From positions 2,852,001 through 2,916,000 of the forward strand of contig NZ_CP046244.1 of assembly GCF_009735625.1 (NCBI RefSeq): a stretch of DNA of 64,000 nucleotides, given 5' to 3'. The position numbers were made by a program, and so were the translations under genes. This document shows positions 44,583-52,424 of this stretch, in pieces; position 1 is the first letter of the stretch, and the number at the start of each line of letters is the position of its first letter. The notes below the pieces were generated by a model. That model saw only the letters and a list, made by a program, of their open reading frames with translations. It was not told where the DNA came from and ran no database searches. The stretch is from Moorella glycerini (lineage in GTDB: Bacteria > Bacillota > DSM-521 > Neomoorellales > Neomoorellaceae).

Positions 44583-45287
44583 TTAAGTTACAGGCAGGTA
44601 AATACTGAAACAACTTCCCTCCCCTACTTTGCTTTTAACTTCTATTTTACCACCATGACCGGCAACGATACGGTTGCTCAAGGTTAAGCCCAGGCCGGTA
44701 CCGTTTTCCTTGGTGGTATAAAAGGGCTCGAAGATTAATTTTAGCTGTTCCGGGGGAATCCCCGGGCCATTATCTTCAACGGTGGTGACGACCTGGCCGG
44801 TAGTCGTATCCAGGTAAGAAGTTACAATTACCTGGCCTCCTGGACCGGCCGCCTGGATGGCATTGGAAGTCAGGTTGAGAATGACCTGTTTAATCTGGCC
44901 GGGATCCAGGCATAAAAGGGGTAAATCTGGTGCCAGGTACTGGACCAGTTTTACCTCATGCATTATAGCTTCCTGCTCGGCCAGGAGCAGGGCTTCGGCC
45001 ACCAGCTGGCCGAAAGGCGTTATTTGCAGCTGGGGCTGGGAAGGCTTGGCAAGGGACAGGAACTCCTTGATAATATTATTGATGCGATCGAGTTCGTCAA
45101 ACATAATGGTGAAATATTCCTGCTCGAGGGCCTGGGGGTCAAATTTAGTTTGTAAGAGTTGTAAAAAACCGCGAATGGAAGTTAGAGGATTGCGGATTTC
45201 GTGGGCCATACCGGCAGCCAGTTCACCGACAATGGCCAGTTTTTCTGTTAAATATTCCCGGTCCTCTTCAGGAAAAGAATAAGCCAC
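44583..45287 (-). CDS. Soluble orphan histidine kinase (sporulation-kinase-like core)
   Basis: A 234-residue kinase with only HisKA (AAGMAHEIRNPLTSIRGFLQ, phospho-acceptor His near residue 29) and HATPase (VEDNGPGIPPE, ENGTGLGLTLSNRI). It has no membrane segment or PAS domain. The core resembles the Kin kinases feeding Spo0A, but no regulator gene is adjacent, so the partner is unknown. GTG start with GGAGGTGA upstream. It is preceded by, and overlaps by one base, a 16-codon ORF with its own strong ribosome binding site. Confidence 0.85.
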   Translation of the reverse strand: MAYSFPEEDREYLTEKLAIVGELAAGMAHEIRNPLTSIRGFLQLLQTKFDPQALEQEYFTIMFDELDRINNIIKEFLSLAKPSQPQLQITPFGQLVAEALLLAEQEAIMHEVKLVQYLAPDLPLLCLDPGQIKQVILNLTSNAIQAAGPGGQVIVTSYLDTTTGQVVTTVEDNGPGIPPEQLKLIFEPFYTTKENGTGLGLTLSNRIVAGHGGKIEVKSKVGEGSCFSIYLPVT

Positions 45288-45337
45288 TACCCTCTCACCT
45301 CCGGCCCATAACTAATACATTTCCACAAGATGGCCAT
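45287..45337 (-). CDS. Possible 16-residue leader peptide of the kinase gene
   Basis: ATG 5 bases after AGGAGG opens a frame encoding MAILWKCISYGPEVRG and ending at TAG, which shares one base with the GTG start of the kinase (TAGTG). Strong ribosome binding site and stop-start overlap suggest translational coupling; no family is recognised and the frame may be fortuitous. Confidence 0.4.
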   Translation of the reverse strand: MAILWKCISYGPEVRG

Positions 45338-45356
45338 TTTTCCTCCTGGCAGGAGA

Positions 45357-48089
45357 TTACTGGCGATAATTTTGTTGCATCTCCTGGAGAAGCTGGCCCA
45401 GTTTCTTCATATTTTCGCCATAACCAGCCCAGTCGCCCAGTTTTAGTTTTTCCTGGGCCTCACTGTAAAGGCGGTTGGCTTCCTGGATGGAAGTTGCTAA
45501 ATTGCTAGTTGTAAGCGGGCCGGAAGGAGGTGCCGTTGTTGCCGGTGGCGGGGTAACAGGTGCCCGGTCACCGAAAATGGCCTTCAGGGCGCCGGCCAGG
45601 GTATCGGCCATGACTATTTTCTCCCCGTAAGCTACTACCACCTGGCGGAGTTCCGGCAACTTGCTCTCCTGGGCCTGGAGGAAAATTGGTTCCACATAGA
45701 GCAATGCTTCCTTAATGGGTAGGACCAGGAGATTGCCGCGGATAACCCGGGAACCGTGCTGGTCCCAGAGGGTAAGTTGCTGGGAGATAGTGGGTTCCTG
45801 GTCAATGCGGGCTTCAATTTGCATGGGGCCATAAATGGAACGATTTTTAGGGAACGTATAAAGTAGGAGCTGGCCGTAGTGGGGGCCGTCGTTGCGGGCC
45901 GCCAGCCAGGCCACCATATTAACCTTGCGCGCCGGGGTGAAGGGCAGTATTAGTATATATTCCGCTTCCTGTTCGCCGGGCAAGGGCATTAAGGTATAGT
46001 AGGGCTCTATGGCCTGGCGCTGATCGCCCACCATTTCCTCGGCAATACTCCAGGCGTCTTCTTTATTATAGAAGAGCATGGTGTTTTCCATGTGGTAGCT
46101 GGCCAGCATCCTGGCCTGGATGGCCAGCAGTTCCGCAGGATAACGCAGGTGCTGCCGCAGTTCGGCCGGCATGGCCTCCAGGGGTTTAAACAGGCCAGGG
46201 AAAATCTTACCCAGGGTCTGGCTTAAGGGATCGCCGGGATCCACAATATAGTAATCGACCGTACCGTTATAGGCATCAATTACCACCTTGACGGCATTGC
46301 GGATGTAATTAAAACCCTCATTGACCGGTTCGGAATAGGGATACATACTGGTTAAAGTATAGGCGTCAAGTAACCAGTACAGCCGCCCGCCGGCGACCAC
46401 CAGGTAGGGGTCGGCGTCATAACGCAAGTAAGGCATAATCTTGCGGGCCCGTTCCTGGATGTTGCGGTAGTAGAGGATTTTGCTCTGGGGAGTCAGTTCC
46501 TTGCTCATCAATAACCGGTAATCATTAAAGCGGAAGGCAAAGATGAGGCGCCGCCAGTAGTTATTGAGGGCTACTCCTCCCCTGCCCTCATACCTGGTTT
46601 CCACGAAGTTATCGCCAGCGCTGGCGGGATAATCGAATTCAGCCGCCTTGCCGCCGGTAATAACGTAATCGCCGGTTAACTCACCGTAATAGATGCGGGG
46701 TTCGTTAAGCTGGAGACCGGCAGTACTGCGGAAGGGCAAATCGCCGGCAATAAATTCGGGCTGGCCACCGGGGGTAACGGTGCTGGCCAGATTCATGGCC
46801 AGGCCGTAGCCATGGGTATAGCGCATTTTTTCATTAATCCAGGTCCTGGCCCGGTCAGGCAGCTTATCCTGGTCCAGTTCGCGGGCTGAAAGCATGACCT
46901 GGCGCTGGCTGCTTCCGAAGGTATAACGGTCGACATCAATATCCTTAAAGCTATAATAGGAGCGGATTTCCTGGAGCTGGCTGTAGGTTTGCTGCAGGGG
47001 CCGGTAATCCCACAGGCGGATATTATCCAGGGTAATCTTCTCCTGTTCCAGGTCGGCCGGGGTAAGATTATCACGGGCCGGGAATTCCCGGACGGTTATT
47101 TTATCTAAACCAAAGGCGCGGCGGGTAAAGTCAATATTAAAACGCAGGTAGGGCTCTTCCCGGACAAACTCATTGGGCTCGACCTGGAACTTCTGTATTG
47201 CCAGGGGTAGAATAACTACCAGCAAGGCATAAGCAGCAATGAAAGTCAAGATCCCCAGGCCTACCAGCTTGAGGTTGCGGCGGAAGGCATTGAGGAAGAT
47301 AAGCAAGGCACAGGCCACGGCTACACCAGCCAGGATGTTATACCCCGGTAGCAGGGCGTGAATATCCGTATAACTGGCGCCAAAGGCTACACCCCGGGGC
47401 GAACGGACCAGATCAAAGGCCCGCAGGCGGAAACCCCAGGCCTGGACCAGGAAGAAGAGGGCCACCAGGGTGGAAAAATGAACCTGGGGACGGGCAAAGC
47501 GACCCTTTCGTAAGCCCAGGAGTTCTCCCGGGTTAAAAAGCAGGTAGAAAAAGCCGGTAACCAGGGCGGCCCCTACCAGGGCCGTAACTAACAGGCCATA
47601 GAGAAAATGATAAAAAGGCAATTTAAAGACGTAAAAGCCAATATCTCTGGCAAATAAGGGATCAGTAAACCCAAAGTTAGTTGCCTGCAGGTATTGCTGG
47701 ACAACCAGCCATTTACCGGCTGCCAGGGGACTGAAGAGCAAGGCACCAATCAGGCTCACCAGGAGGTAAAGGATGGTTAACCGCTGCCGGGTAACAAAAC
47801 GGTCAACCAGGTACTCTTTTAAGGTCCAGCTTTCCCGGGTGGAGGAAGGAGTTAAATTTAGACCCCGGTAAGTAAAAAGCAGGTTGAGGTAAAAGAAAAG
47901 GAAGAAAAAGGATAGGACTGCCAGCCGCAGGCCCCAGTCGGATAAAAGCCTGGTAATGAGGACCTGGCGGTAGCCGGCTTCGCCAAACCAGTACCAGTCA
48001 GCCAGGAAATGGGAACCCAGGAAGGTAATACCCAGCCCGGCCAAGATGATGATTAACAGGATTATCCGTATGCGGTTCAGGATGCTCAT
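45357..48089 (-). CDS. UPF0182 family membrane protein
   Basis: A 910-residue UPF0182 protein, the usual family size. About seven transmembrane segments occupy residues 1-310 (for example IRIILLIIILAGLGITFLG, LAVLSFFFLFFYLNLLFTY); the rest is a large extracytoplasmic domain with TLWDQHGSRVIRGNLLVLPI near residue 755 and a proline-rich stretch near 860 before a charged helix. Function unknown. ATG after CAGGAGG. It lies upstream of the orphan kinase, with 69 bases between them, in the same direction. Confidence 0.92.
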   Translation of the reverse strand: MSILNRIRIILLIIILAGLGITFLGSHFLADWYWFGEAGYRQVLITRLLSDWGLRLAVLSFFFLFFYLNLLFTYRGLNLTPSSTRESWTLKEYLVDRFVTRQRLTILYLLVSLIGALLFSPLAAGKWLVVQQYLQATNFGFTDPLFARDIGFYVFKLPFYHFLYGLLVTALVGAALVTGFFYLLFNPGELLGLRKGRFARPQVHFSTLVALFFLVQAWGFRLRAFDLVRSPRGVAFGASYTDIHALLPGYNILAGVAVACALLIFLNAFRRNLKLVGLGILTFIAAYALLVVILPLAIQKFQVEPNEFVREEPYLRFNIDFTRRAFGLDKITVREFPARDNLTPADLEQEKITLDNIRLWDYRPLQQTYSQLQEIRSYYSFKDIDVDRYTFGSSQRQVMLSARELDQDKLPDRARTWINEKMRYTHGYGLAMNLASTVTPGGQPEFIAGDLPFRSTAGLQLNEPRIYYGELTGDYVITGGKAAEFDYPASAGDNFVETRYEGRGGVALNNYWRRLIFAFRFNDYRLLMSKELTPQSKILYYRNIQERARKIMPYLRYDADPYLVVAGGRLYWLLDAYTLTSMYPYSEPVNEGFNYIRNAVKVVIDAYNGTVDYYIVDPGDPLSQTLGKIFPGLFKPLEAMPAELRQHLRYPAELLAIQARMLASYHMENTMLFYNKEDAWSIAEEMVGDQRQAIEPYYTLMPLPGEQEAEYILILPFTPARKVNMVAWLAARNDGPHYGQLLLYTFPKNRSIYGPMQIEARIDQEPTISQQLTLWDQHGSRVIRGNLLVLPIKEALLYVEPIFLQAQESKLPELRQVVVAYGEKIVMADTLAGALKAIFGDRAPVTPPPATTAPPSGPLTTSNLATSIQEANRLYSEAQEKLKLGDWAGYGENMKKLGQLLQEMQQNYRQ

Positions 48090-48159
48090 ATTAAAAACCT
48101 CCTGCAGGGGGTTACAAGTAATACTTCGCCACCGGGGTGGCCTTTCCTCCTGGTTAAAA

Positions 48160-48184
48160 GAAAAAGCCCCGTGCTACCGGGGCT
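48160..48184 (-). terminator. Terminator after ddl
   Basis: On the minus strand AGCCCC-GGTAGCAC-GGGGCT followed by TTTTCTTTT. Confidence 0.88.
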
Positions 48185-48199
48185 GCTCCATGACACTTT

Positions 48200-49129
48200 T
48201 CAGGCTTCCAGGGCCAGGTCGACTATTTTTTGCACCAGGGCCGGGAAATCTAACCCGGCAGCCCGGGCAGCGTCGGGGACCAGGCTGGTGGCTGTCATGC
48301 CGGGAACACTGTTGACTTCAATAACCTGGGGAACCTGGCCCCGGGCCACAATCATATCCACCCGGGCAAAGCCACGGCAGCCCAGGAGGGTATAAGCCTG
48401 GCGGGCCAGGGAGGTGGCTGCGGCCAGGACGGCCTCCGGCAGCCGGGGTGGGATAATATGATCACTTAAACCGGGGGTATATTTAGCCGTATAATCATAA
48501 AACCCGGTATGGGAAACAATTTCAATTAGAGGTAAGACCCGGGGATCACTGTTGCCCAGGATGGCGGCCGTTATTTCCGGCCCGGGAAGAAAAGCCTCGG
48601 CCATAAAGCAGGGGTCATACTTTAAGGCGCCTTCAATGGCGGGAGTCAACTCTCCTTCCTCCCTGACGATGAAGGTGCCGATGGTGGAACCCTGGGTCGG
48701 GGCTTTTATGACCACCGGTAAACCCAGGTCCTTTAAAATGCGTTTCTTTACCTCTTCCCTGCCGGCAGCATACTGGCCGGCAGTCCAGCTCAAAAAATCA
48801 GGGGTGGGCAGGCCGGCCTGGCGTAAGATGCGCTTGGTCATGATTTTATCCATGGTAATGGCGCTGGCCAGGACGCGGCTGCCGGTATAGGGGATGCCCA
48901 GAATCTCCAGCAAGCCCTGGACCGAACCGTCTTCTCCCGGCCTGCCGTGCAGGGCGTTGAACACAACGTCAGGAGCAAAGGCCTTTAGTTTAGCAACAAC
49001 TTCCTCATCCAGGTCAATCTTCATTACCTCGTGCCCCAGGCCTGCCAGGGCGGCAGCAACAGCGGCCCCGCTCTTTAAGGAAATTTCCCTTTCAGAAGAA
49101 GGGCCACCCATTAAGACGGCTATTTTCAT
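48200..49129 (-). CDS. ddl: D-alanine--D-alanine ligase
   Basis: Ddl makes the D-Ala-D-Ala dipeptide for peptidoglycan. The 309-residue ATP-grasp protein has VLMGGPSSEREISLKSG at the N-terminus, HGRPGEDGSVQGLLEILGI near residue 60, PTQGSTIGTFIV near residue 145, and the catalytic end GFARVDMIVARGQ with EVNSVPGMTATSL. The ATG lies 13 bases from GGAGG, which belongs to the last codons of the PHP gene upstream. Followed by a terminator. Confidence 0.96.
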   Translation of the reverse strand: MKIAVLMGGPSSEREISLKSGAAVAAALAGLGHEVMKIDLDEEVVAKLKAFAPDVVFNALHGRPGEDGSVQGLLEILGIPYTGSRVLASAITMDKIMTKRILRQAGLPTPDFLSWTAGQYAAGREEVKKRILKDLGLPVVIKAPTQGSTIGTFIVREEGELTPAIEGALKYDPCFMAEAFLPGPEITAAILGNSDPRVLPLIEIVSHTGFYDYTAKYTPGLSDHIIPPRLPEAVLAAATSLARQAYTLLGCRGFARVDMIVARGQVPQVIEVNSVPGMTATSLVPDAARAAGLDFPALVQKIVDLALEA

Positions 49130-49131
49130 AT

Positions 49132-49974
49132 TTATACAGGTACCTCCTTATAATCCTTTAGCCTGGCAACCATCCTGGCGGAAATGCCCATAGCCCCCAT
49201 TTCCACCGGCGCGTAAATACCGTGAAAATCGGTGCCTCCGGTAATGAGGAACCCTCGATCCAGGGCCAGCCGGTAGAAATAACGGATAGCGTCTCTCCCT
49301 TTATCCCCTAGATAATAATAAAATACCTCCAGGCCGTCAATGCCCTCTTCCAGGATGAGCTTTAATAGCCCTTCATCCCTGATCAGGCCGGGATGGGCCA
49401 GGATGGCGATACCTTTAGCGGCGTGAATCAAGGATACCGCCCGGGGCAAGGGGTTACCATCATAAGGGATGTAGGCCAGGCCGCCGGGGGCTAAATAATA
49501 TCGTAAAAATTCAATTGTCTGGGCCGGTTCTTGCACATAACCGTTCTGCCGTAAAAGCTGCAGGATGTGGTTTTTACCCAGGACACCTCCGGGAGGGATA
49601 AGCTTTAAAGCCTGCTCCCAGCTAAGATTAAAACCCAGGGCCTGCAGGCGCCGGATGACCTGCCGGGCAAGGAAATTTCGTTCCCGGCAGATGGTTTGTA
49701 AAGCGGAGATTAATCCAGGAGAATAGGGATCAAAATTATAGCCCAGGAGATGGATTTCCTGGCCTTTAAAACTTGTAACCATTTCAATTCCAGGCAGGAG
49801 ATCCAGGTCGAATTCCCGGGCATACTTGTAAGCCTGGTAATAACCTGCTAGGCTTTCATGATCGGTAAAGCTAAGGGCCTTGAGGCCGATTTTTTTCGCC
49901 TGTTCCAGGGCTGCTGCCGGCGCCAGGCTGCCGTCCGAGGCCAGGGTGTGAATGTGGAGGTCGGCATATACCAA
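49132..49974 (-). CDS. PHP-domain phosphoesterase
   Basis: A 280-residue PHP protein related to RNase AM / nucleoside 3',5'-bisphosphate phosphatase (YciV/TrpH group). Metal-site motifs are ADLHIHTLASDGS at the N-terminus, SFTDHESLAGY near residue 37, LPGIEM near 62, ILAHPGL near 193 and GGTDFHG near 260. TTG at 49974 follows GAGGTG at 6 bases; a GTG at 49983 is part of that site. It lies 2 bases upstream of ddl and probably shares its transcript. Confidence 0.87.
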   Translation of the reverse strand: MVYADLHIHTLASDGSLAPAAALEQAKKIGLKALSFTDHESLAGYYQAYKYAREFDLDLLPGIEMVTSFKGQEIHLLGYNFDPYSPGLISALQTICRERNFLARQVIRRLQALGFNLSWEQALKLIPPGGVLGKNHILQLLRQNGYVQEPAQTIEFLRYYLAPGGLAYIPYDGNPLPRAVSLIHAAKGIAILAHPGLIRDEGLLKLILEEGIDGLEVFYYYLGDKGRDAIRYFYRLALDRGFLITGGTDFHGIYAPVEMGAMGISARMVARLKDYKEVPV

Positions 49975-49997
49975 GGGCAACACCTCGAAAAGCTGAC

Positions 49998-50026
49998 ATT
50001 ATATCTATATTCGGCTTTGAGAAAAA
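49998..50026 (-). promoter_or_regulatory. Possible promoter of the PHP-ddl pair
   Basis: On the minus strand a perfect TATAAT (49998-50003) is preceded after 17 bases by a poor -35 TTTTTC. Confidence 0.4.
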
Positions 50027-50057
50027 GAAACCTGCCGGGCGTTAAAAAAACGGCATC

Positions 50058-50086
50058 TTGACTGGCGGGCGGGAAGGGGGTATAAT
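50058..50086 (+). promoter_or_regulatory. Promoter of tRNA-Trp
   Basis: TTGACT and TATAAT are exactly 17 bases apart, with the tRNA starting 12 bases after the -10. Confidence 0.85.
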
Positions 50087-50097
50087 AAGGTTGCTGT

Positions 50098-50173
50098 AGG
50101 GGTGTAGCTCAACTGGTAGAGTAGCGGTCTCCAAAACCGTTGGTTGCGGGTTCGAGCCCTGCCACCCCTGCCA
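50098..50173 (+). tRNA. tRNA-Trp (CCA)
   Basis: Acceptor arms AGGGGTG and CACCCCT, anticodon arm GCGGT-CTCCAAA-ACCGT with anticodon CCA, and T arm GGGTTCGAGCCC. The 3' CCA is encoded. Confidence 0.95.
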
Positions 50174-50185
50174 TAAAAAATCTAG

Positions 50186-50217
50186 ACCCCGCAAGGCTTG
50201 CGGGGTTTTCGCTTTTT
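50186..50217 (+). terminator. Terminator after tRNA-Trp
   Basis: ACCCCGCAA-GGC-TTGCGGGGT followed by TTTCGCTTTTT. The 145 bases from here to the next gene show nothing I recognise. Confidence 0.88.
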
Positions 50218-50362
50218 AAGGAGATACGCAGGTTTTGGCGGCGGTATCTTCTGCCGCAAGGCATTTATTAGCCTTAATTTTAACTGGGCTGGCAGTCAAA
50301 AGGCGGCCCGGCATAACGGGAAAAAGCCGGGCTACTTGCCCATCAATGCTAGCCCTCAAACC

Positions 50363-50881
50363 TTATACCTTGAAGCGTGCTACCTGTTCCTCCAGCCGCT
50401 TGGCCACCGCCAGCACCTGCTGGGCATTGGCGGCTATCTCCTGGGTGGAGGCCGATAGTTCCTCGGCCGACGCGGAGATCTCCTCGGCCGAAGCCGAAGC
50501 TTCCTCCGACACCGCGCTGACGCTCTGGACCCGGTCCAGCACTACGTCCTTGGCCTTCACCGTGCTGTCTACTTCACGGTAAGTAGCTTCGATCATGGGC
50601 GCGATGGCGGCTACGGAATCGAGGATGTCGTCAAAGGATTGAACCGTTTTCTCCACGTTCTCTAGCTGCGCCACTACCTGCCTGCTGACCCCCTCCGAAG
50701 TGTGCACTACTTCACTGGTCTCCGTACCTATGGTGTTCAGGAGAGCCCTTATCTTATCCGATGAAGCCCTGGACTGCTCGGCGAGCTTTCTTACCTCGTC
50801 CGCCACTACCGCGAAGCCCCGGCACCTGGTAATATCTTGCCACATTTTGGTGAGTTTTGTCAATACGATCTCCTCAAACAT
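50363..50881 (-). pseudogene. C-terminal half of a methyl-accepting chemotaxis protein
   Basis: The frame encodes about 172 residues beginning MFEEIVLTKLTKMWQDI and entering the MCP signalling tip at CRGFAVVADEVRKLAEQS, followed by the descending helix with serine-rich SEEASASAEEISASAEELSA. The ascending helix, HAMP, sensor and membrane parts are missing, so it cannot fold as a normal MCP bundle. The possible ATG (50881) overlaps the TGA stop of the upstream GGDEF gene (ATGTTTGA). It is most likely a deletion product joining an MCP remnant to the cyclase gene. Confidence 0.72.
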
Positions 50882-52139
50882 CGGTTTCCGTCCGGTTGCG
50901 ACCGTGGGATTTGGCCGTGTAGAGGGCTTTATCAGCTCTGGCGATAACTTCCTCCAGCGTCTCATTATCCCTAGCCCGGGCAATACCTGAGCTTACGGTG
51001 GCGCGGATGACAATTTGGGAGGTGATAGGAAACGAATATGCCTCTACTTCTCGACGTAAGCGCTCGGCCACAGCTCTGGCTCGAACCTCGTCCGTATTCC
51101 ATAGGGCTACGATGAACTCTTCGCCTCCAAATCTACCGGCAACATCATAACTCGAGCGAACGGTCTTGAGGATTAATCCTGCTAGCTCCTTAAGCACCAT
51201 ATCTCCGGCCTGGTGGCCGTAGGTATCGTTTATTTTTTTAAAATGATCTATGTCGATCATTATGAGGCTAAGTGGGAGGGCCTGCTTACGACTTTCCTCC
51301 AGCATGGTTTCTATCAACAGGTTAGCGGCTCTCCGGTTAAGCAGACCGGTTAGAGGATCGGTTGTAGCCAAACGCTCCAGGCGCAGCTTATCTTGATAGA
51401 GGTGTAAGTAAAGGTTGGACAGCGGCTCGCGGATACACTTGTCCAATATACCGTAGAAGAGAAGAAAATAGCTCCATAGCTTAAATATGTGACCCAGAAA
51501 ATTGGCCAGGTCGTAAACATTTACATAAAGGGTGAAGCAAAACTCACTGATTATAGTCACAAGGATAGAGTAAGATAGGTATTGCACTATAACTCGGGGT
51601 AGTAAGGGTTGCCCCTTGCGTATGCGGTACAGTGCCGTAAGGAGTAGAGCGATTATCGCATATTCAGCGGCAACCTTAAAAGTTGTAAGGCCGCTTCCTT
51701 CCAGATAGCATACAGGGAAAACTTTCCACCAGAATATGGTGAGCAGAACGAAAACGCCATAAGAAGCAAAGAACAGTGATAGGACATGTCGAGTTTTGGC
51801 TGTGCGCACGAGGGGAGCAGTCAAAAGGACCGTCGCTTCCAGAAACCTTCCTGCTATCCATAACTGCGTGGCCAGATTGGCTCCGGTCTCCGCAAATATG
51901 CCCATACCCTTATAGGCGATAGTATGTATCAAATCCAATAACCCCACAAAGGCGTATCCTACACCTATAACGCTGGGAAACAAGTTATACTCCTGTTCCC
52001 TGGTGAGCCAGGAGAGGGCAAAGATAAGTCCTGCCACCACCACACTGAATAGCTCAACAAGGGCATGAAAAAGGAGGTAATTCGCGCAGGAGATTAAGTA
52101 TAGTCCAGCTGTTAGAACTATCATCGCTAACCAGAACAC
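50874..52139 (-). CDS. MASE3-like membrane diguanylate cyclase
   Basis: A 421-residue protein: seven or eight hydrophobic segments in residues 1-245 resembling the MASE3 sensor, then a GGDEF domain with ATTDPLTGLLNRRAA, MIDIDHFKKINDTYGH and the active-site GRFGGEEF near residue 350. It should make cyclic di-GMP in response to an unknown signal. The inhibitory I-site is not canonical: the Arg upstream of the active site is one residue too far (RSSYD). GTG start after GAGAGGA. Ends over a truncated MCP gene. Confidence 0.88.
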   Translation of the reverse strand: MFWLAMIVLTAGLYLISCANYLLFHALVELFSVVVAGLIFALSWLTREQEYNLFPSVIGVGYAFVGLLDLIHTIAYKGMGIFAETGANLATQLWIAGRFLEATVLLTAPLVRTAKTRHVLSLFFASYGVFVLLTIFWWKVFPVCYLEGSGLTTFKVAAEYAIIALLLTALYRIRKGQPLLPRVIVQYLSYSILVTIISEFCFTLYVNVYDLANFLGHIFKLWSYFLLFYGILDKCIREPLSNLYLHLYQDKLRLERLATTDPLTGLLNRRAANLLIETMLEESRKQALPLSLIMIDIDHFKKINDTYGHQAGDMVLKELAGLILKTVRSSYDVAGRFGGEEFIVALWNTDEVRARAVAERLRREVEAYSFPITSQIVIRATVSSGIARARDNETLEEVIARADKALYTAKSHGRNRTETDV

Positions 52140-52390
52140 TTGATCCTCTCCTCACCAGGCCGGGGCCAGAATCTACCAAGCCGGGTAATTACAGCTTCTT
52201 CTGGCCTCGCCCTGATGTTCAGGAACATATTTACTTACCTACCACCGCTTTGATTATACTTTATCATATTAGTGGTGGTCGTGCAGGATTAAATTATACT
52301 TAACCCGCGACCCCTCCCCATTTCTCCGCTTTTACTCCACATCCACTCCGCTTATGTGCCTATTTTCACAATTAAGTACAGTTAAACTCA
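52140..52390. other. Intergenic region upstream of the cyclase gene
   Basis: AT-rich sequence of about 250 bases between the cyclase gene and the EF-G terminator. On the minus strand two TATAAT-like boxes (near 52252-52262 and 52292-52298) are candidate -10 elements without convincing -35 partners. No coding frame or RNA gene is seen. Confidence 0.4.
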
Positions 52391-52417
52391 AGCCCCCTCC
52401 TGGCGAGGGGGCTTTTT
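52391..52417. terminator. Terminator near the EF-G-like gene 3' end
   Basis: AGCCCCCTC-CTGGC-GAGGGGGCT followed by TTTT on the plus strand; on the minus strand it lies 8 bases after the stop of the EF-G-like gene with a poorer T-run. Confidence 0.8.
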
Positions 52418-52424
52418 GAGATCC

